Assembly (NCBI GenBank): GCA_030737875.1
Contig: CM060924.1
Coordinates: 151,460,197-151,524,196 of the forward strand
DNA: 64,000 nt
Direction of reading: 5' to 3'
From: Allium sativum
Taxonomy: Eukaryota > Streptophyta > Magnoliopsida > Asparagales > Amaryllidaceae
Made by a program: the position numbers and the translations under genes. Positions 10,601 to 23,498 of the stretch are shown piece by piece. The notes beneath the pieces were generated by a model. The model saw nothing but the letters and a program-made list of their open reading frames with translations, was not told the origin of the DNA and searched no databases. The stretch's first letter is position 1. The number at the start of each line of letters is the position of its first letter.

Positions 10601-13600
10601 TATAAATGATAATATTTTCAAAACGTTATATTTTGAAATCACTTCTTTTCCAATATTCGAATAAAATCGATATAAATATCATTCACATCAAAGTGGCGCA
10701 AATCTAACCAACACGGCTTTATATTTCAATAACATCGTTATTATATTCAACAAATGAATATTTTCTTCAACACATGAATATGTAAATTTTATTTCAACAC
10801 ATGACTAATCTCAACAAATGAGTACCGTCAACACATGAGTATTTATATTCTTCAACACATGAATTTAATTCATTTCAACACATGAATATTTATTTCTCAA
10901 TATTCTTTATTTTCTAAATTGGAATGAGGCCCAATCAATTACCATATAATGTTAATTATATGGATTCCATACAACAAATGTATACAACAATCACGATAAA
11001 TAATCAACCATCATCCAAAGTGCACAACACAACCGTCTATCAACCTACCGATCGACATACAACTAATTATTGGGACTAGTGTACATCCCAATACCCGTGT
11101 GTGGTTTCACATCAACAACTCAGATTTTATTTGTGCAGCTGGGCGACGTGTAAAATTTATCGTCCCAATCAAGATCAGTCAAATCAGTGTACATAAACAA
11201 ACCGTCTGGTTTATAAATGAATATTTTATTTTATTCACTTCCACGTTAAAAATTATATTTTTAACAATAAAATATTTTCTTTCAACACATGAATTTAATT
11301 TATTTTTCTAACATATTTTAGAAAATTTTGGCGGCATAACGGCACGATACTAGAAACGGGACAAGGCCCAGCCTTATCCCCGGTCTAATAATGGCCCCAT
11401 GCCATACATATATCAATCAAATCAATTTCATTATTCCAAAAAATCCAATTCAAATCAAATAATCTAATCAATTTCACAATCAAACAAATAAGTCCATGGT
11501 CTGTGGACGATGGTGTGGGTGCTACTAAACACCGTCTGCATCCTAGTATATATTTCTAACTAGGACATAAAATTTAAAGTTAGAAATTCTCACCCAAGCT
11601 ATACCAAACACCGCGACTCTTCTTATGTTGGAAATCTTCACCTTTTCGTCCCTTGTCACTTTCGTTGCCCGCACTCACTACATATATAAAAACCACAATT
11701 TTATATTCTCTAGTGTATAAAAATCATATTTTTAAATTCGCTACATATATAAAAATCGAATTTTTATCTTCACTTCGTTATAAAAATTATATTTCTATAT
11801 CGCTCTTCTTCTAATAAAGATTATATTTTTATTACCCTACTTATATAATAAAAATCATATTTTTATCATGTTAAAAATAAAATCCTTCTCCATATTAAAA
11901 CTAACCTTTCTCTATATAAAAATCTCGCCCTTTCAAATATAAAGATTTCGCCTTTTCCTTTATAAAGATTTTGCCTTTTCCTTTCTAAAGATTTCGCCTT
12001 TTCCTGATATAAAGATTTCATCTTTTCCTTATATAAAGATTTCATCTTTTCCTTATATAAAGATTTCGCCTTTTCCTTTGTAAAGATTTCATCTTTCTTT
12101 TATCATTCCTATGATGTAAAAATTATATATTTTTTCTCTTCTTTCGTATAAAAATATATACTTTTCCTATATAAATGTCATGCCTTTTCTAATAAAAATA
12201 TAAACTTTTCGTTTGTAAAGATGTAAACTTTTCGTTTATAAAAATCCAAACCTTTCATAGCGTCGTTCATATCAAAATCCTGTTTTACGCTTCATAAAAA
12301 TCAAATCTTTAATCCGCTACATATGTATAAAAATCGAGTCTTTGCTTTATAAAAATTCATAACTTTGCATTTAAATAACTTCATGACTTTGCATTACAAA
12401 AACTGAAAATAACTTAGCATTTAAACAAATTCTTTACACAATAATAAATAATAAAGAAGAAAAAAAATGACTCACATTTTAAATTGGAATAGGGAGGGGA
12501 AGGCGGTTCACTGCCATCGACGGGAAAAGGGGATGTTCAGATCGAAGAAAGGGGGGAAAGGGAAGAAGCAGCGGCTGCTGCACCAGGCAGTGGGGGTGCG
12601 GAGCGGAGGTCGGGCTGGAGAAGGACTCAGGGGGGTTGCGGAGCTTCTAGGTTTGGGCGGTGGAAGCGTGAGGGTTCGTGCTCGAATGCATCGAGGGGGG
12701 GGTGAGATCGAGGAAGGCCTCGCCGGAGAAGGAGGCGGAAGAAGGGGCTGGGGCAAGCCGCGCCTGGTGGCGCAGTGGTTTGCTGCTCGGAGGAGCGGCG
12801 GCGCTCCTCCCATTTCTTCTACTTTTTTTTTAATTTATCTGATGTGGAAATAAACGAATGGGGGGGGGAGTGCTTGGTGTAAAGGAGAGAAAATAAGGTG
12901 GGGAGTTGTTATTTAATTATTTTAATTTTCCTCTTTTAAAACCCTAAGTGTTGGCTTTTCGTTCAAACTCCAATCAGGACCCAACGACTGTCGTCCCTAG
13001 CATTTTACCCACATTTCGGACATAATGGGATATGTATCGCAGGCCAATTCGGCTGTTACGATTAGTTTCCATTGAATTTAAAATATAAATCTTTATATAT
13101 TCAATTTAAACGTACATTTCAATTTACCGGGGCCACATACTAACTCGAAAAATTCGAGAAAAATTATTCCTAGCTTCGTATTGACGATACGGTCCTAACA
13201 AAACTAGTTTCGTCAAATTCTGAGACCGTTTGAAAAATGGTCATTTTCTGGTCGACCCGATTTAACTTAAACTATTTAAAACACGTTTAACTTCGCCACG
13301 CTCACATATTGATTCAAAAAATTATGAATTTTGAAACCTAGCAATAATTTGACATCCCGGATCCAATAAAAGTGGTTTCGTCGAAAACCGAGGTTCTTTG
13401 CAAAATTTCCATTTTTAAAGGCCTTTATATATATATATATATATATTAATATATATATAAATTCCACAGCGACTTTTCTGAATTTTAAACTGGACATATC
13501 TCTAAACTTTTAAAGTGAAATCTCAGTTTCCTAGCTTCGTTAGAAAGATATGATTAAAAAGATTCAAGTATTTCTTGTTTCGTCCAATTCCGACTAAAAT

Positions 13601-13820
13601 TGAATCCTGTATATTCATTTGAAATTCGAAATCGAATTTTCGAACCACAGGGCCATTTCAGGCTCATTATATAATTAAAATAATATTATTCATTTTCACT
13701 TCGTCGAAAATAAATTTATCGTCATTTTTATTTAAAATAATTCATTTTAAATATTCAAAAATTCATTAAATTTGCCAAAATAAAAAATTTAATCTGGCTC
13801 AGAATTTCCGGGTTGTTACA
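7623..13820 (-). repeat. 3' LTR of the non-autonomous giant-LTR element
   Basis: This 6.2-kb LTR reads on the minus strand. In sense order it has a TGTAACAACCCGG start (13820), an A/T-rich U3, a GC-rich gene-like exon zone (about 12830-12476), a splice donor GTGAGT (12475-12470), AAAGATTTCGCCTTTTCC-type tandem repeats (about 12110-11930), AACACATGAAT repeats (about 10890-10740), three copies of the CCCCGAAGG block (cores 9791, 9229, 8311) and a 3' part resembling that of the plus-strand element. Confidence 0.9.
12470..12830 (-). promoter_or_regulatory. gene-like first exon and splice donor inside the 3' LTR
   Basis: In sense direction a very GC-rich, C/T-biased stretch resembling a plant 5' UTR or exon ends ...TTTAAAAT and then reads GTGAGTCA (GT at 12475-12474), a strong GTRAGT donor. 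It is followed by kilobases of AT-rich repeats, as expected of an intron. The same layout is at 28827-29200. An open frame in the exon (12508-12813) encodes a proline-rich peptide, but I see no evidence it is translated. Confidence 0.5.
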
Positions 13821-13822
13821 AT

Positions 13823-13833
13823 CTCCCCCACTT
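13823..13833 (-). promoter_or_regulatory. polypurine tract
   Basis: On the minus strand it reads AAGTGGGGGAG, followed by AT and the 3' LTR start TGTAAC. The wider context (GACGAAAAG, a TTTTA run, then the PPT) matches the gag-pol element at 41550-41560. Confidence 0.95.
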
Positions 13834-14851
13834 AAAATCTTTTCGTCCTCGAAAAGGAAAGAAGGTGAAAGTTGTTTCTAATCAACTCAACTTCCATTAT
13901 TTTCATTACGGCTTAAGTTCTTCAACTTTTCAGTTTCTAAGAACTTTCAAAATTTTCAAAAAATTTGGCTAACACCCTAAATTTTCGAAAAATTTCGCCA
14001 TAACCTCCCCTGCACCGCGAGCTTCGGGATATTTCAAATAGCCTCCCATGGCCCTCACCAATCCAATGGTGGTATAAAAAAAAGCCAATCGGCTCATAAA
14101 ATCATCATCACCTAAACAAAACAGTAAATGTGTACCTATTTGTCGGGCAAACAATTTTATTCCTCTTCTTTAGCCTCCTTGCTATGACCTTTTCAATGTA
14201 GATACATGTATATGCATGCAATTTTTAACCAAATTTAATTCAGTTCAACATTTGATACAATTTGGCTACATATACCTTACATTCACCTAATGGTTTAAAA
14301 TTTTAATCAATCAAACAACACAATCAGCAATTAATTACTTGGTTAATGTTTCAATTTCATATTTTTGATATATATACAGAAAATCACGTTTTGCTGTCAA
14401 GTCACAACAAATAAGCCCTATCTAGTTTTGGTTCTCACACCAGTCTAATGGAATATATAGATATCTCACTTTCGAAACTCGAACACAAACCCTGATGATG
14501 GTGCACCGATCATCAGAATCGTCTCCGGGCGACTAGATTGTGATTCTATATCTATCCAGTACATTAAAACTTCGAATACACGTTTGCAAGGCGTATATGC
14601 AAAATCTTTATATATTGGATTGTCCAAATCAATATAAAATGAATATTAAAATATGTATAAAATGGTTTTAAATTTTTAAAACAAAACAGGTTTTCATTTT
14701 TATTTGAAAAATTATACTCTTTCGACCCGTTCTAGGATACTGCTGATCCTATCTATAACAAGCCATTCTCATTGGATATTACTAATCCAATTTCTGATGA
14801 ATTCTTTCGTTTGGTTCTAATGTGCCTTGTTCTCGAGCTCTGTAAACCATA

Positions 14852-14863
14852 GCTCTGATACCA
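14852..14863 (-). promoter_or_regulatory. primer-binding site (initiator-Met tRNA)
   Basis: On the minus strand it reads TGGTATCAGAGC, two bases from the end of the 5' LTR. It is the canonical plant Met-tRNA primer site, and it fixes the element's orientation as minus. Confidence 0.95.
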
Positions 14864-17800
14864 AATGAAGCTACCCGAAACTTCCCGGTCGGTCTAAAAC
14901 GAACAAGAAGGCGGATTCTCTGAGAACAAGACAAAACAGAACGCAGACGAAAGAACATTTCATTGTTTATTACAACAATTCCATCAGAATACAAGAATAT
15001 TACAGAGTATGAATAAATATTATACAACAGAGAATATCAGATATTTAAATACAATACTGCAGTGGAAAAATAATACAAAACATGACTGAAAGAAATACAC
15101 GGATACAGAGCTTTCCGAATATCACTTCAGCTATAAACCAGGTCATGTGAATATAAATCTGCAAAACCCAACTACTAGCTGCCCGTGGGAAAATAAGGGC
15201 ACCGAGAGTTTAGGTCAAAACAATAAACTCCAGGTCAGTCATGTGACTGGTGTGAGAACTAAAACAGTTACTAATTCTTATTTTTAAAGTTCGGTAAATC
15301 AAGGGACCACGCCGTATAACATGGAATGGGTTTTTACCCCAAGGATACCAGTGCATAAACAAATAGTGCAATGCTAAATAAAGAACAGTGAAGCTGTTAT
15401 AAGACCCAGGTCCCATCACACAATGCAACGCAAGCCGGAGGATAGGGTTTTCCCTTATAACAACCAAAGAATGCTTTGATACGCGAAATTTCACTTTTTA
15501 ATTCTTAATCGGACTCCAACTGTAAATTAGTAAGGGAACGATTCCCTAAGTATTATCCCCGAAGGCCGAAACCAACATCAGACCAATACTCAGAAATCCA
15601 TCCCTCTTAGCTCGTTTCCAGTCAGTTTCTAATTTTATATACAATCATAAATATCAATCATAGGCGATATGAGCGTCCCATGCCACTACGTCGCCAAATA
15701 TAGGTTTACAACTAAAACCGCAATGTCACGTATTGGAAATTTGATTTCCATCTATGAACCGAGGCAAAAGATAGTCCTCACCGATTCGAGAGCCTCTAGT
15801 CTGCCTCTCAGGACAGAGCTCAAGTGACCTTGGATCATCAGGGCCGGTCCATACGGAGTGGATTAAATAAAACCCTGAACAATACGTCTCCCCGCCCTAT
15901 GGGGCGTAAATGATTCCACTGACTCTATCGGTTCGAGAACGACCGATATATCCGAGGCGCCTCGCAACAGCAACAACCACATAGGTGAAAAGAATATAAA
16001 TGTCGGTCAGTTTAAGCACCGAAACCACCTCTAACTAGAAAGAGACGCATGTTCTCCCTGAGTCCGTTCTCCTGTTTTTGGTTCATACCGAGGTGTGAAA
16101 CTCGTGAATCAACGCTACACAAGACTCTTCTTTTCAACAGAAGCCTTGATCATTTGCATCTTAGCATGCCACACAGGCAAACCACTCTATGCAACCGATT
16201 TCAGTCACAATGAATGAAATCCAATGTCAGACACACAGTCCATACAAGTTCTTTCTGGGTCTGAACAAAACCGGAGGAACTTAATTCCTCGCATATCCAC
16301 CATCTTCATCTTCGACGTATCATCATATCAGTTATTCAGAATGGGTATAAACCCGGCCTTTCCTAATAACTTGCGTATATAATAAACAAATGTTACACAA
16401 ACACAACATACGCCTCATTCCAATTCATCAGTCACTAACCGTAGATTAGTAAGAGAACAATTCCCCAAATATTAACCCCGAAGGCCGAAACCAACATCAG
16501 ATCAATACCCAGGAAACCGTTCATCTCAACTAATCTTCAGTCAGTTGCTAAATTTCACGTTCTTAGGGAAAAGTTACCATTAATTTTATCAAAGATAAAT
16601 TCTTTAAAATTTATTCTTTAATCTTCCTTTGAATATCATTTCAAACTATATTAATGTTTTTCAAACTAGTCGGGATTAGAGAACCACACCGAAGTAATCG
16701 TTTATTTTATTTCCCAATCCCAACCTATTTATCCCATGGAGCAAAACTGGTAACACTCCATATCTAAAACCACGGCGTTATCGGTAAAATTAATTACCAT
16801 TTCACGTTCAAATCTAGTTAAAAATTCAACTATCGCTTGGAGCAAAACTGGTGATACTCCATTCTCGATCTTTTCAATCTAATTAAAGATTCATTAAAAC
16901 TCTAATTCAGTTTTAATCTTTAACTGGGTTAAAGAACCAATGTCATTCAAAACACGGTTCACGATAAACCCAAAATCACATTCCATTTTATCAGTCCCTA
17001 ACTGTAAATCAGTAAGAGAACAGCTCCCTAAATATTAACCCCGAAGGCCGAAAACCAACATCAGATCAATATCCAAGAAACCATTCAGCTTAACTGATCC
17101 CCAGTCAGTTCCTAATCTTCTTAACTCCATTCGGGTTTAAGAACAGTATTATTAATGATACTGTTCACGACAAACCAAAATCCCATTTGATATTAAATAC
17201 AAGGCTCTGAATAGAAAATATATCGGCTTATATTCAATATCAAATTATGATTTTTTTTAAATCCATTTCAAACCCAATTTATTTATTTAAAAATATTGGA
17301 TTTTAATTCTAGTTCAAAACTAGTTCATTTCGATAAAAATATATTTTTATCCTTTCAAATAGGGAATTTTTCAACCCAGTTCTTTCCAATTCATATATTT
17401 TGATTTTACACAAATTATAGATATTTTTAATTATTTTATCAAGGCCCGTACAGTCGATTTCCAATAACGGTCGTCGAACTGCACTTACAACGACCTTTTC
17501 TAAATTTGATTTTGACGTATCTCCAAATCCAACCGTTAAATTTCAGATTTCAAATATTCATTGGAAAGCTCTTTTCGATGCGAACCCAACGGTTCCCATT
17601 TCAGGATAATCCGACGGTCGGGTCTCCCGTAACGTCAATTCGAAGTCAATGGTCGAAATTCACGAACTGCCGCAGCGCGCCGCGTTCTATTCAGGCCATT
17701 AAATATATATAAAAAATATATATATTATATATTTCGTCGATTTCCTTTTAAAACGTATTTTATAAATCGTTTTAAATTCGTTTTCAAAACGATTTCAACT

Positions 17801-20711
17801 TCATATTCAATTTCAAATCAAAATTGAATATTCCATATCATCAATATATATAAATGATAGTGTAACACCCCACCTCCGTTAAGGTCACTCACAAAGGGAA
17901 TGCCTTAACTTTGATGGAGCATTTTAGTAAACAGAACAGAAACTTACAAGACAAATAAAACCTTACTTGAAAAAGTTATAACTTTGTTTCAACGGAACAG
18001 AAATTAACTTGGTTACATCGTTCCAAATCACAATATCAGAATTCAAGTACAAAATATCAGTCTTGTACAAAAGCCTTCAGAATGCATAGTTTAAAATCAT
18101 AATCCCCATAGAATGGAAGCTATATAGAGCCAAGCCATACTTTGAGCATATGTAGCGGAAGAAATCTGGATCAAGGTAGAGTATTCCCTTCTACAAAACC
18201 TGGGTGGGAAACGGAAGAAAGGAGGCGAAACAACAAGGGTCAGACAAAAATTCTGGCAAGTCCAGTGATTTTCAGTTATGAACAGATGGTAATAACATGA
18301 CATGAAAATAAAACTGGATGAGAGATAATTGTAACAGATGTAGCACATATAACAGAAGAACATAATGACATAAGCTATTTCTTTACACTTCTCTGCACTA
18401 ATACTAGTATAACAGAATTAGGTGTCACCCTAATGTCTAAGCTGAAACAGAAACGGGTACAGAATAATTTCCATGCCGGTAATGGACCTTTACCACCCGA
18501 TCAGAAACAGACAGAAGCAGAATGTAGCATGAGGTGTACACTGGTAATTGGGTCTTTACCACCCGAGCAGATGGTACCTCGCAGAAATAGACAGGTGTTG
18601 CCACCCAACAGAAATAGACGGTACCAACAGAAACAGATAGGACTAAGTGTACCCTAAAACCCTACCCCAAGCGATCGGCTCCCTAATACATAAATACCCT
18701 GCGTCGATCCCACAGTAGGGTGTATCACTCCTTAAAGTGACAACCAATTGGCACAGACCTATTTATAGATGTCACGGCGTCTTACATCCTCAGAGGCAGA
18801 CCGGGATCCATGCACGCACATGACCCGGTTGGAACACACCATAAACACCCCTCGCCATTATCAGAATGAACTGCTAATAATTAGTTCAGTAAGCGTGCCC
18901 GGACCCTACCTACTATTGGGTCATAGTTTTGATACCAGAAACGGTTACTGACTAATATAGGCCCCAAACAACAGATGACACAAGTAATTCCCCTCTTAAC
19001 CGTGTGTCCCCAGACTAACAGATTTCAGATTAACTTGTTTACAAGTTTCAGACATACAGAGTTTAGATTAACTAGTTCACAGATTAACAGACTTACAGAT
19101 TTAATGGTTACAGATTAACCGGTTACAGATTGTCTAACTTTGTATTGGGCCTACAGATCCACAAAACGGGTTTTTCAGATTCATTGGTCCAATTGGTTTA
19201 ACCTTACCCACCCAACACGTTTCAGACATCATATTTATCTTAGATTTTCATTAATTAAATATTAATGCCCAAACCTCTCACATTAGACTGACAGTTTGCG
19301 GCTACTGATTAGGCCAGTTGGTTCCGGGCAGGTTTCTGTCGCTAACTGAGTCTAACCTCGGGTTTAAAGCACGTTATGACTAACTTCTCACATTAGAACC
19401 TATTGTTTACGGCCGCTGGAATATGTCGGGCGGTTCCAGGCTGAATTACGCCGCAAACTCATTCTAACCTCGAGTTAGCCATGTTTATCTTTGCGGCCAA
19501 TTAATTAATGATTTACCATTTATGCCCACACCTAATATACATGTCAATTATTCATAGCTAATTCAGATTATGTCAATAACAGATTGAATATATCAACTTA
19601 ACTGACATAGCAGATAAAAGATTTAGGCGACTTAACGGATTCAGTAGATTAAGCAACTAGCAGATTTAGCAGATAACTGATTAGGCATTTCAACAGATTT
19701 AGTTTGTCATTTTCAATAGACTTAGCAGATGACAGATTTGGCAGACGAACAGATCTAGCAGACTAGGCAGTAGATTAGGCAATATAACAGAACTAGCAGA
19801 TTAAGAAAATATAGAAGAACTAGCAAATTAGGAAAATATAACAGATTTAATCATTCCTTAAAGTTCACAAACATATCTTGCCTAAATATAAATCTTTCCT
19901 AAGTTCACATGCATAAATAATAGTCACAATTCACATTATGATCATATACCCCATGTTTGCACTAAATTTACATAGCACAGATTTTGGTCATAATTTACCA
20001 TATATCATATGCTTCAATTTTTATTAAACTTGCATAGTACAGAAGATCCATATATAAATATATAATTTATACCAAATATAGCCATAGATTACTATGCATG
20101 TCATATATCCCGAAGGTCCCTTACTTAGGTGTTTATTTACATTAATAGATATCCTACTTTCATGTAAATCTTTATACCTAAGGCATATTCTCTTTATCCC
20201 AAATCATATGTTCAATAAAGTCTATATTTATGTTCAATTATATACCTTTTTATGTCGTGTCCACAAATCATATGTTCAATACCTTTTTATGTTATAAATA
20301 TAACATGTCCAATCATATGTCTCAGATTTATGTTCTAGCTACAGTCCATGTTCTTTCCTCAAATCAGTCACCTATTGGTCATACCCAATTTATGCATCAT
20401 TCATTTTACTGTCCCAAACATTTTAGCGTATGTTAATCTCCTATGAGATTGGCTCAAGCTCGTAGTAGCCAGGCTATAGAACAGAAAGAGGAAAGAGATA
20501 CAAAATAAGATAGATCTAAACAGAACATAACAGATATAATCTCAGATTTAGATTTACAATTCATGTCACAATTAGAATTAACATTTATAGAGGAAAATAA
20601 CTGTACTTTCCTTGGTTGGATTAAAGAAAGAACTTTAATTGTTGTAGAATCGTTGCAGAAGCTTTAATCTCTAATTTTAATTGAGTTGCTTAGGTTGATG
20701 TTGATTAGCTT

Positions 20712-20744
20712 CTAGTTTTGATTCCAGCAGAGTAGCGAAGCCAT
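20712..20744 (-). other. conserved 11-codon uORF in the LTR leader
   Basis: In sense direction AAAATGGC, a good plant start context, opens a short frame MASLLCWNQN followed by a stop. The right LTR has the same length frame at 26346-26378 with one residue changed. It may modulate gag translation or be accidental. Confidence 0.35.
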
Positions 20745-20819
20745 TTTTATTTTTATTTAGAACGGAGGAAGAGAAGAAGAAGAATAGAATTGTGTGTAGG
20801 GAAGGCGAGGTCTTAGGTT

Positions 20820-20829
20820 GTTTTTATAG
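20820..20829 (-). promoter_or_regulatory. TATA box of the gag-only element's LTR
   Basis: In sense direction it reads CCTATAAAAACAACC and is followed after about 30 bases by a CT-rich leader (CTTCTTCTTCTCTTCCTCC), a typical plant transcription start context. The right LTR has the same box at about 26456-26462. Confidence 0.65.
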
Positions 20830-21376
20830 GTGTAGCAATTCATTTCAGCCATCAGATTAACCCTAAAACCAATCCGGACCATCAAAAATCGTCCCTGGTC
20901 TTCAAAAATGTGTTCTGGACCGGACCAGGTCGACCTGTACGGGGGGGGGGGGAGGTTGACACTATAGTTGACCCCCGTGGGGGAGGTCAACTCCCAGGTC
21001 GACCCCCTGGTCGACCTGGCCCCCAGGTCGATCCCTAGGTCGACCTGCCCATTTCTGTGCTGACCGAAACCTTCTGAATATTCTATAGGCCATAACTTCT
21101 TCATCCGGACTCCGATTTTCGAAAACTCGGACTCTATTTCATGTAAAATTTCGAGAGGAACGCAATGGTGATGTCCATTTTACCTAATTCCTGATTCTTA
21201 AATTAATTATCTTCATTTTACTATCTTTTCCATTACACACACCGTTATCGAACTAATTTTTTCTTCTCTTTCATGTATTAATTAATTCTTCTTATGCATG
21301 ACCATTATTTACCTATCATAAGCATATTTTCATATATTTTATTTTTAATTATACTTAAAAATACGGGGTGTTACAT

Positions 21377-21390
21377 TCTCCCCTCCTTAA
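21377..21390 (-). promoter_or_regulatory. polypurine tract of the gag-only element
   Basis: In sense direction it reads TTAAGGAGGGGAGA and abuts the 3' LTR start TGTAACACC after one or two bases. Confidence 0.9.
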
Positions 21391-21959
21391 AGGATTTCAT
21401 CCCCAAAATCTTCAAGTTAAGAAGAATGTGTCCTACCATCCAATCATCCATCTACTCAATCACCAATCACAGGCATTCATTGTCCTTAAGAGATTTCTAA
21501 CGCTGTATGAACATATGCAAGAAGTGTGTGTATATGTTCCTTGTCTAATGCAAAGATCAGGCGGTCCACTGATTCAGTTGACCTCCTTAATGCGAATTAT
21601 GCCAGTGCCATGAGTCCAAAATGTATGCAATTTTCCTACTCGATACATATCATTTCTAAATGAGTGCACAACCATTCAGTCATATGCAATATCCATGTGC
21701 TGAGTTAATCATTTTGCATCCACAAAAATTAAAAACGCTCACACATCCATATGCAGTATGACAGTGTTTTCGAGCCGATCTACTGCCTAATGTGTGTATA
21801 TGCATCCACGGGCAACCACTAGCAACCACTTGCATCCACTTGCAACCATCAAACATAACATGTCTCAAACACATGTTTACACCCATTAGTTTCTACCTAA
21901 ATTTCGAAGATTCGGTCGATAGGATACAGTCGAATGATGGAAGCGAGTACAGATAGAAC

Positions 21960-22060
21960 AAAAACTTGGTTCCCATTAGGCATGGGTCCTTAGTATCGGC
22001 CCCGAAGACCGAAACCAACAACAAATTGACACCCAGAGGATTACCCTCTTTAGACAATGT
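21960..22060 (-). repeat. diverged copy of the shared CCCCGAAGGCCGAAACC block
   Basis: The plus strand reads CCTTAGTATCGGCCCCGAAG, then ACCGAAACCAACAACA. This keeps the word order of the block that occurs three times per giant LTR (CCTAAGTATTAACCCCGAAG, GCCGAAACCAACATCA). It lies in the 3' interior of the gag-only element, a different family from the giant-LTR elements. Confidence 0.7.
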
Positions 22061-22408
22061 CAAACCTGGAAATCTTATCAGAAGTATTCAGATATTTACA
22101 GACTACTGGTACATATCAGGTTCCCTAATGGCTCTTAGGAAGTTAAGCATGATAAAATCATACCCCACGAAAACTCAGAATGTATGCGTCATACGTGACG
22201 CCTAACACAGATATCCCTCAAACCCCAATCTCAAACAGATGAGCCATAACCCTTATGGCTCTGAGTCTACAGCGGAATTCAGAAATAATACTAGCATTAA
22301 AGTGTAGAGTATCGATTACAAAATCAAAATATCAGAATCAGAAAAAGTCTTAACTCCATAATCAGATAAAGAAATTAAACCTACTATAGAAATTTTCCTA
22401 TTTCTATC

Positions 22409-23317
22409 CTAGCCACTAGCCTCAAGAGTGTTCGCCTGCCCTCCTTGCCCTCGTCTCTTCGAGCAGTCCCTAGTGAAGTGTCCCATCTCTCCACAGTTGA
22501 AGCAAGTGCCTTTCCTTTTTCTGCAATCCTTGTTCAGATGAGTCGAGCTCCCACAAGTAAAGCACTTTTTCCCCTTCTTATCTTCAGACTTCTCATCCTT
22601 CTTTTTTGTTTCCTTTTTGGGCCTTGTTTTCTTATTCTGTGGTTCTTCCTTCTTTGTCTCTTTCGGGCCCTTGTATTCCTCATGCAGTAGTGCCATGTCC
22701 ACCAATTTCTCGTACGTCGCTCCCATGGGTACGTGGGTCATGGCTAGGCTGTGTAGTGGCTCGTTCAATCCTTTAACAAAGCAGAGAGCCTTTTTATGCT
22801 GAGTGTTGACTAAATCCAATCCGAACCTAGCTAGTTGGTTGAACTGGTTGACGTATTCCTTGACCGTCATACTTCCTTGCTTCAGAGATAAGAACTTTTC
22901 CAGTTGTAAACTTCGTTCAGCTTGTGAGAGAAATTTTGTCTCGAACCTTGTTCTAAAATCCATCCATGTCTCAACCGGCCTCTCGGCGTTAGTGACTTCC
23001 CACTAGTAGGAAACTTCATCTTTGAGCAGCCATACCACCAACTGTACCTCTTTCCTATCGTTCACCTCGAAGATAACGAATAGATCCTCAGTTTCTTTGA
23101 GCCAGTTCCTCGCTTCTACGAATGATTCCGTTCCCTTGAAATCCTTTCCACCCATGGCCCTAAAATCCCTACAGATCTTTGAGAAAGTAATTGCACGAGG
23201 AGGGGGTGGAAGAGGGGGATCATTTGCTGGACCTGCGGCGGCGGTCCTAGCCTCAAGATATTGACGAAACCAACCAGGTACATGAACACCGTCTGGTATC
23301 CCAGATGCTTCAGACAT
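22409..23317 (-). pseudogene. gag: retrotransposon Gag, interrupted by one amber codon
   Basis: Two minus-strand frames (23317-23003 and 22963-22409) lie in the same reading frame and are separated by a single TAG at 23003-23005. The frame opens MSEASGIPDG. The first part holds the start of a retrotransposon gag domain (FKGTESFVEARNWLKETEDLF). The second continues it (FLSLKQGSMTVKEYVNQFNQ) and ends in two CCHC zinc knuckles, CFTCGSSTHLNKDC (22522-22563) and CFNCGEMGHFTRDC (22462-22503), joined by a lysine-rich linker. Gag packages the RNA. The TAG falls where family members usually have tryptophan, so one G-to-A change explains it. A pol gene does not follow. Confidence 0.88.
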
Positions 23318-23484
23318 GCTGAAACGAAAAAGGAAAGATTCAATTACAAAAAGGACTGAAGGGAAGATATATGGCTCTTGGGGATCATGTTTTTCAAAAT
23401 AAGCTTTTTTTTTTGAAAATACTTCTTTTCAAAACCTTTTTGAAAATAGTTTTCACAAACTTTTATCTAATCTGGTAACCTTTA

Positions 23485-23496
23485 GCTCTGATACCA
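23485..23496 (-). promoter_or_regulatory. primer-binding site of the gag-only element
   Basis: On the minus strand it reads TGGTATCAGAGC, two bases from the 5' LTR, the canonical initiator-Met tRNA site. Confidence 0.95.
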
Positions 23497-23498
23497 AG

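Larger units (their letters stand above)
13821..14865 (-). other. internal region of the non-autonomous element (no coding capacity)
   Basis: This is all there is between the two 6.2-kb LTRs. In sense order it holds the PBS, a leader resembling the one after the PBS of the gag-pol element (shared GATAGGATCAGCA and ATCCTAG words), a block of about 230 bp also found inside the LTRs of the gag-pol element (34284-34510), and the PPT. A 61-codon minus-strand frame at 13969-14154 starts at TTG and is not preserved in the related block, so I do not call it a gene. Confidence 0.85.
17861..21375 (-). repeat. 3' LTR of the gag-only element
   Basis: Sense order from 21375: U3, a cluster of GTCGAC/GTTGAC-type palindromes (about 21052-20925), a TATA box (20828-20821), a CT-rich leader, an 11-codon uORF (20744-20712), then a long AT-rich part with CAGATTTAGCAGA-type short repeats (about 19900-19570). 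No other coding sequence is visible. Confidence 0.9.
21376..22408 (-). other. 3' untranslated interior of the gag-only element
   Basis: About 1 kb lies between the gag stop and the PPT, the place where pol would be in a complete element. No pol remnant is visible. It holds one diverged copy of the shared CCCCGAAG block (core 21998-22007). Confidence 0.7.

Noticed and set aside
12467..12853. Plus-strand 128-codon frame in the GC-rich zone
   Set aside because: It is antisense to the exon-like zone of the LTR and arises from GC-rich sequence lacking stops; the sister LTR does not preserve it.
13969..14154. 61-codon minus-strand frame in the tiny interior
   Set aside because: It starts at TTG and the homologous block in the chromovirus LTR is not open in that frame.
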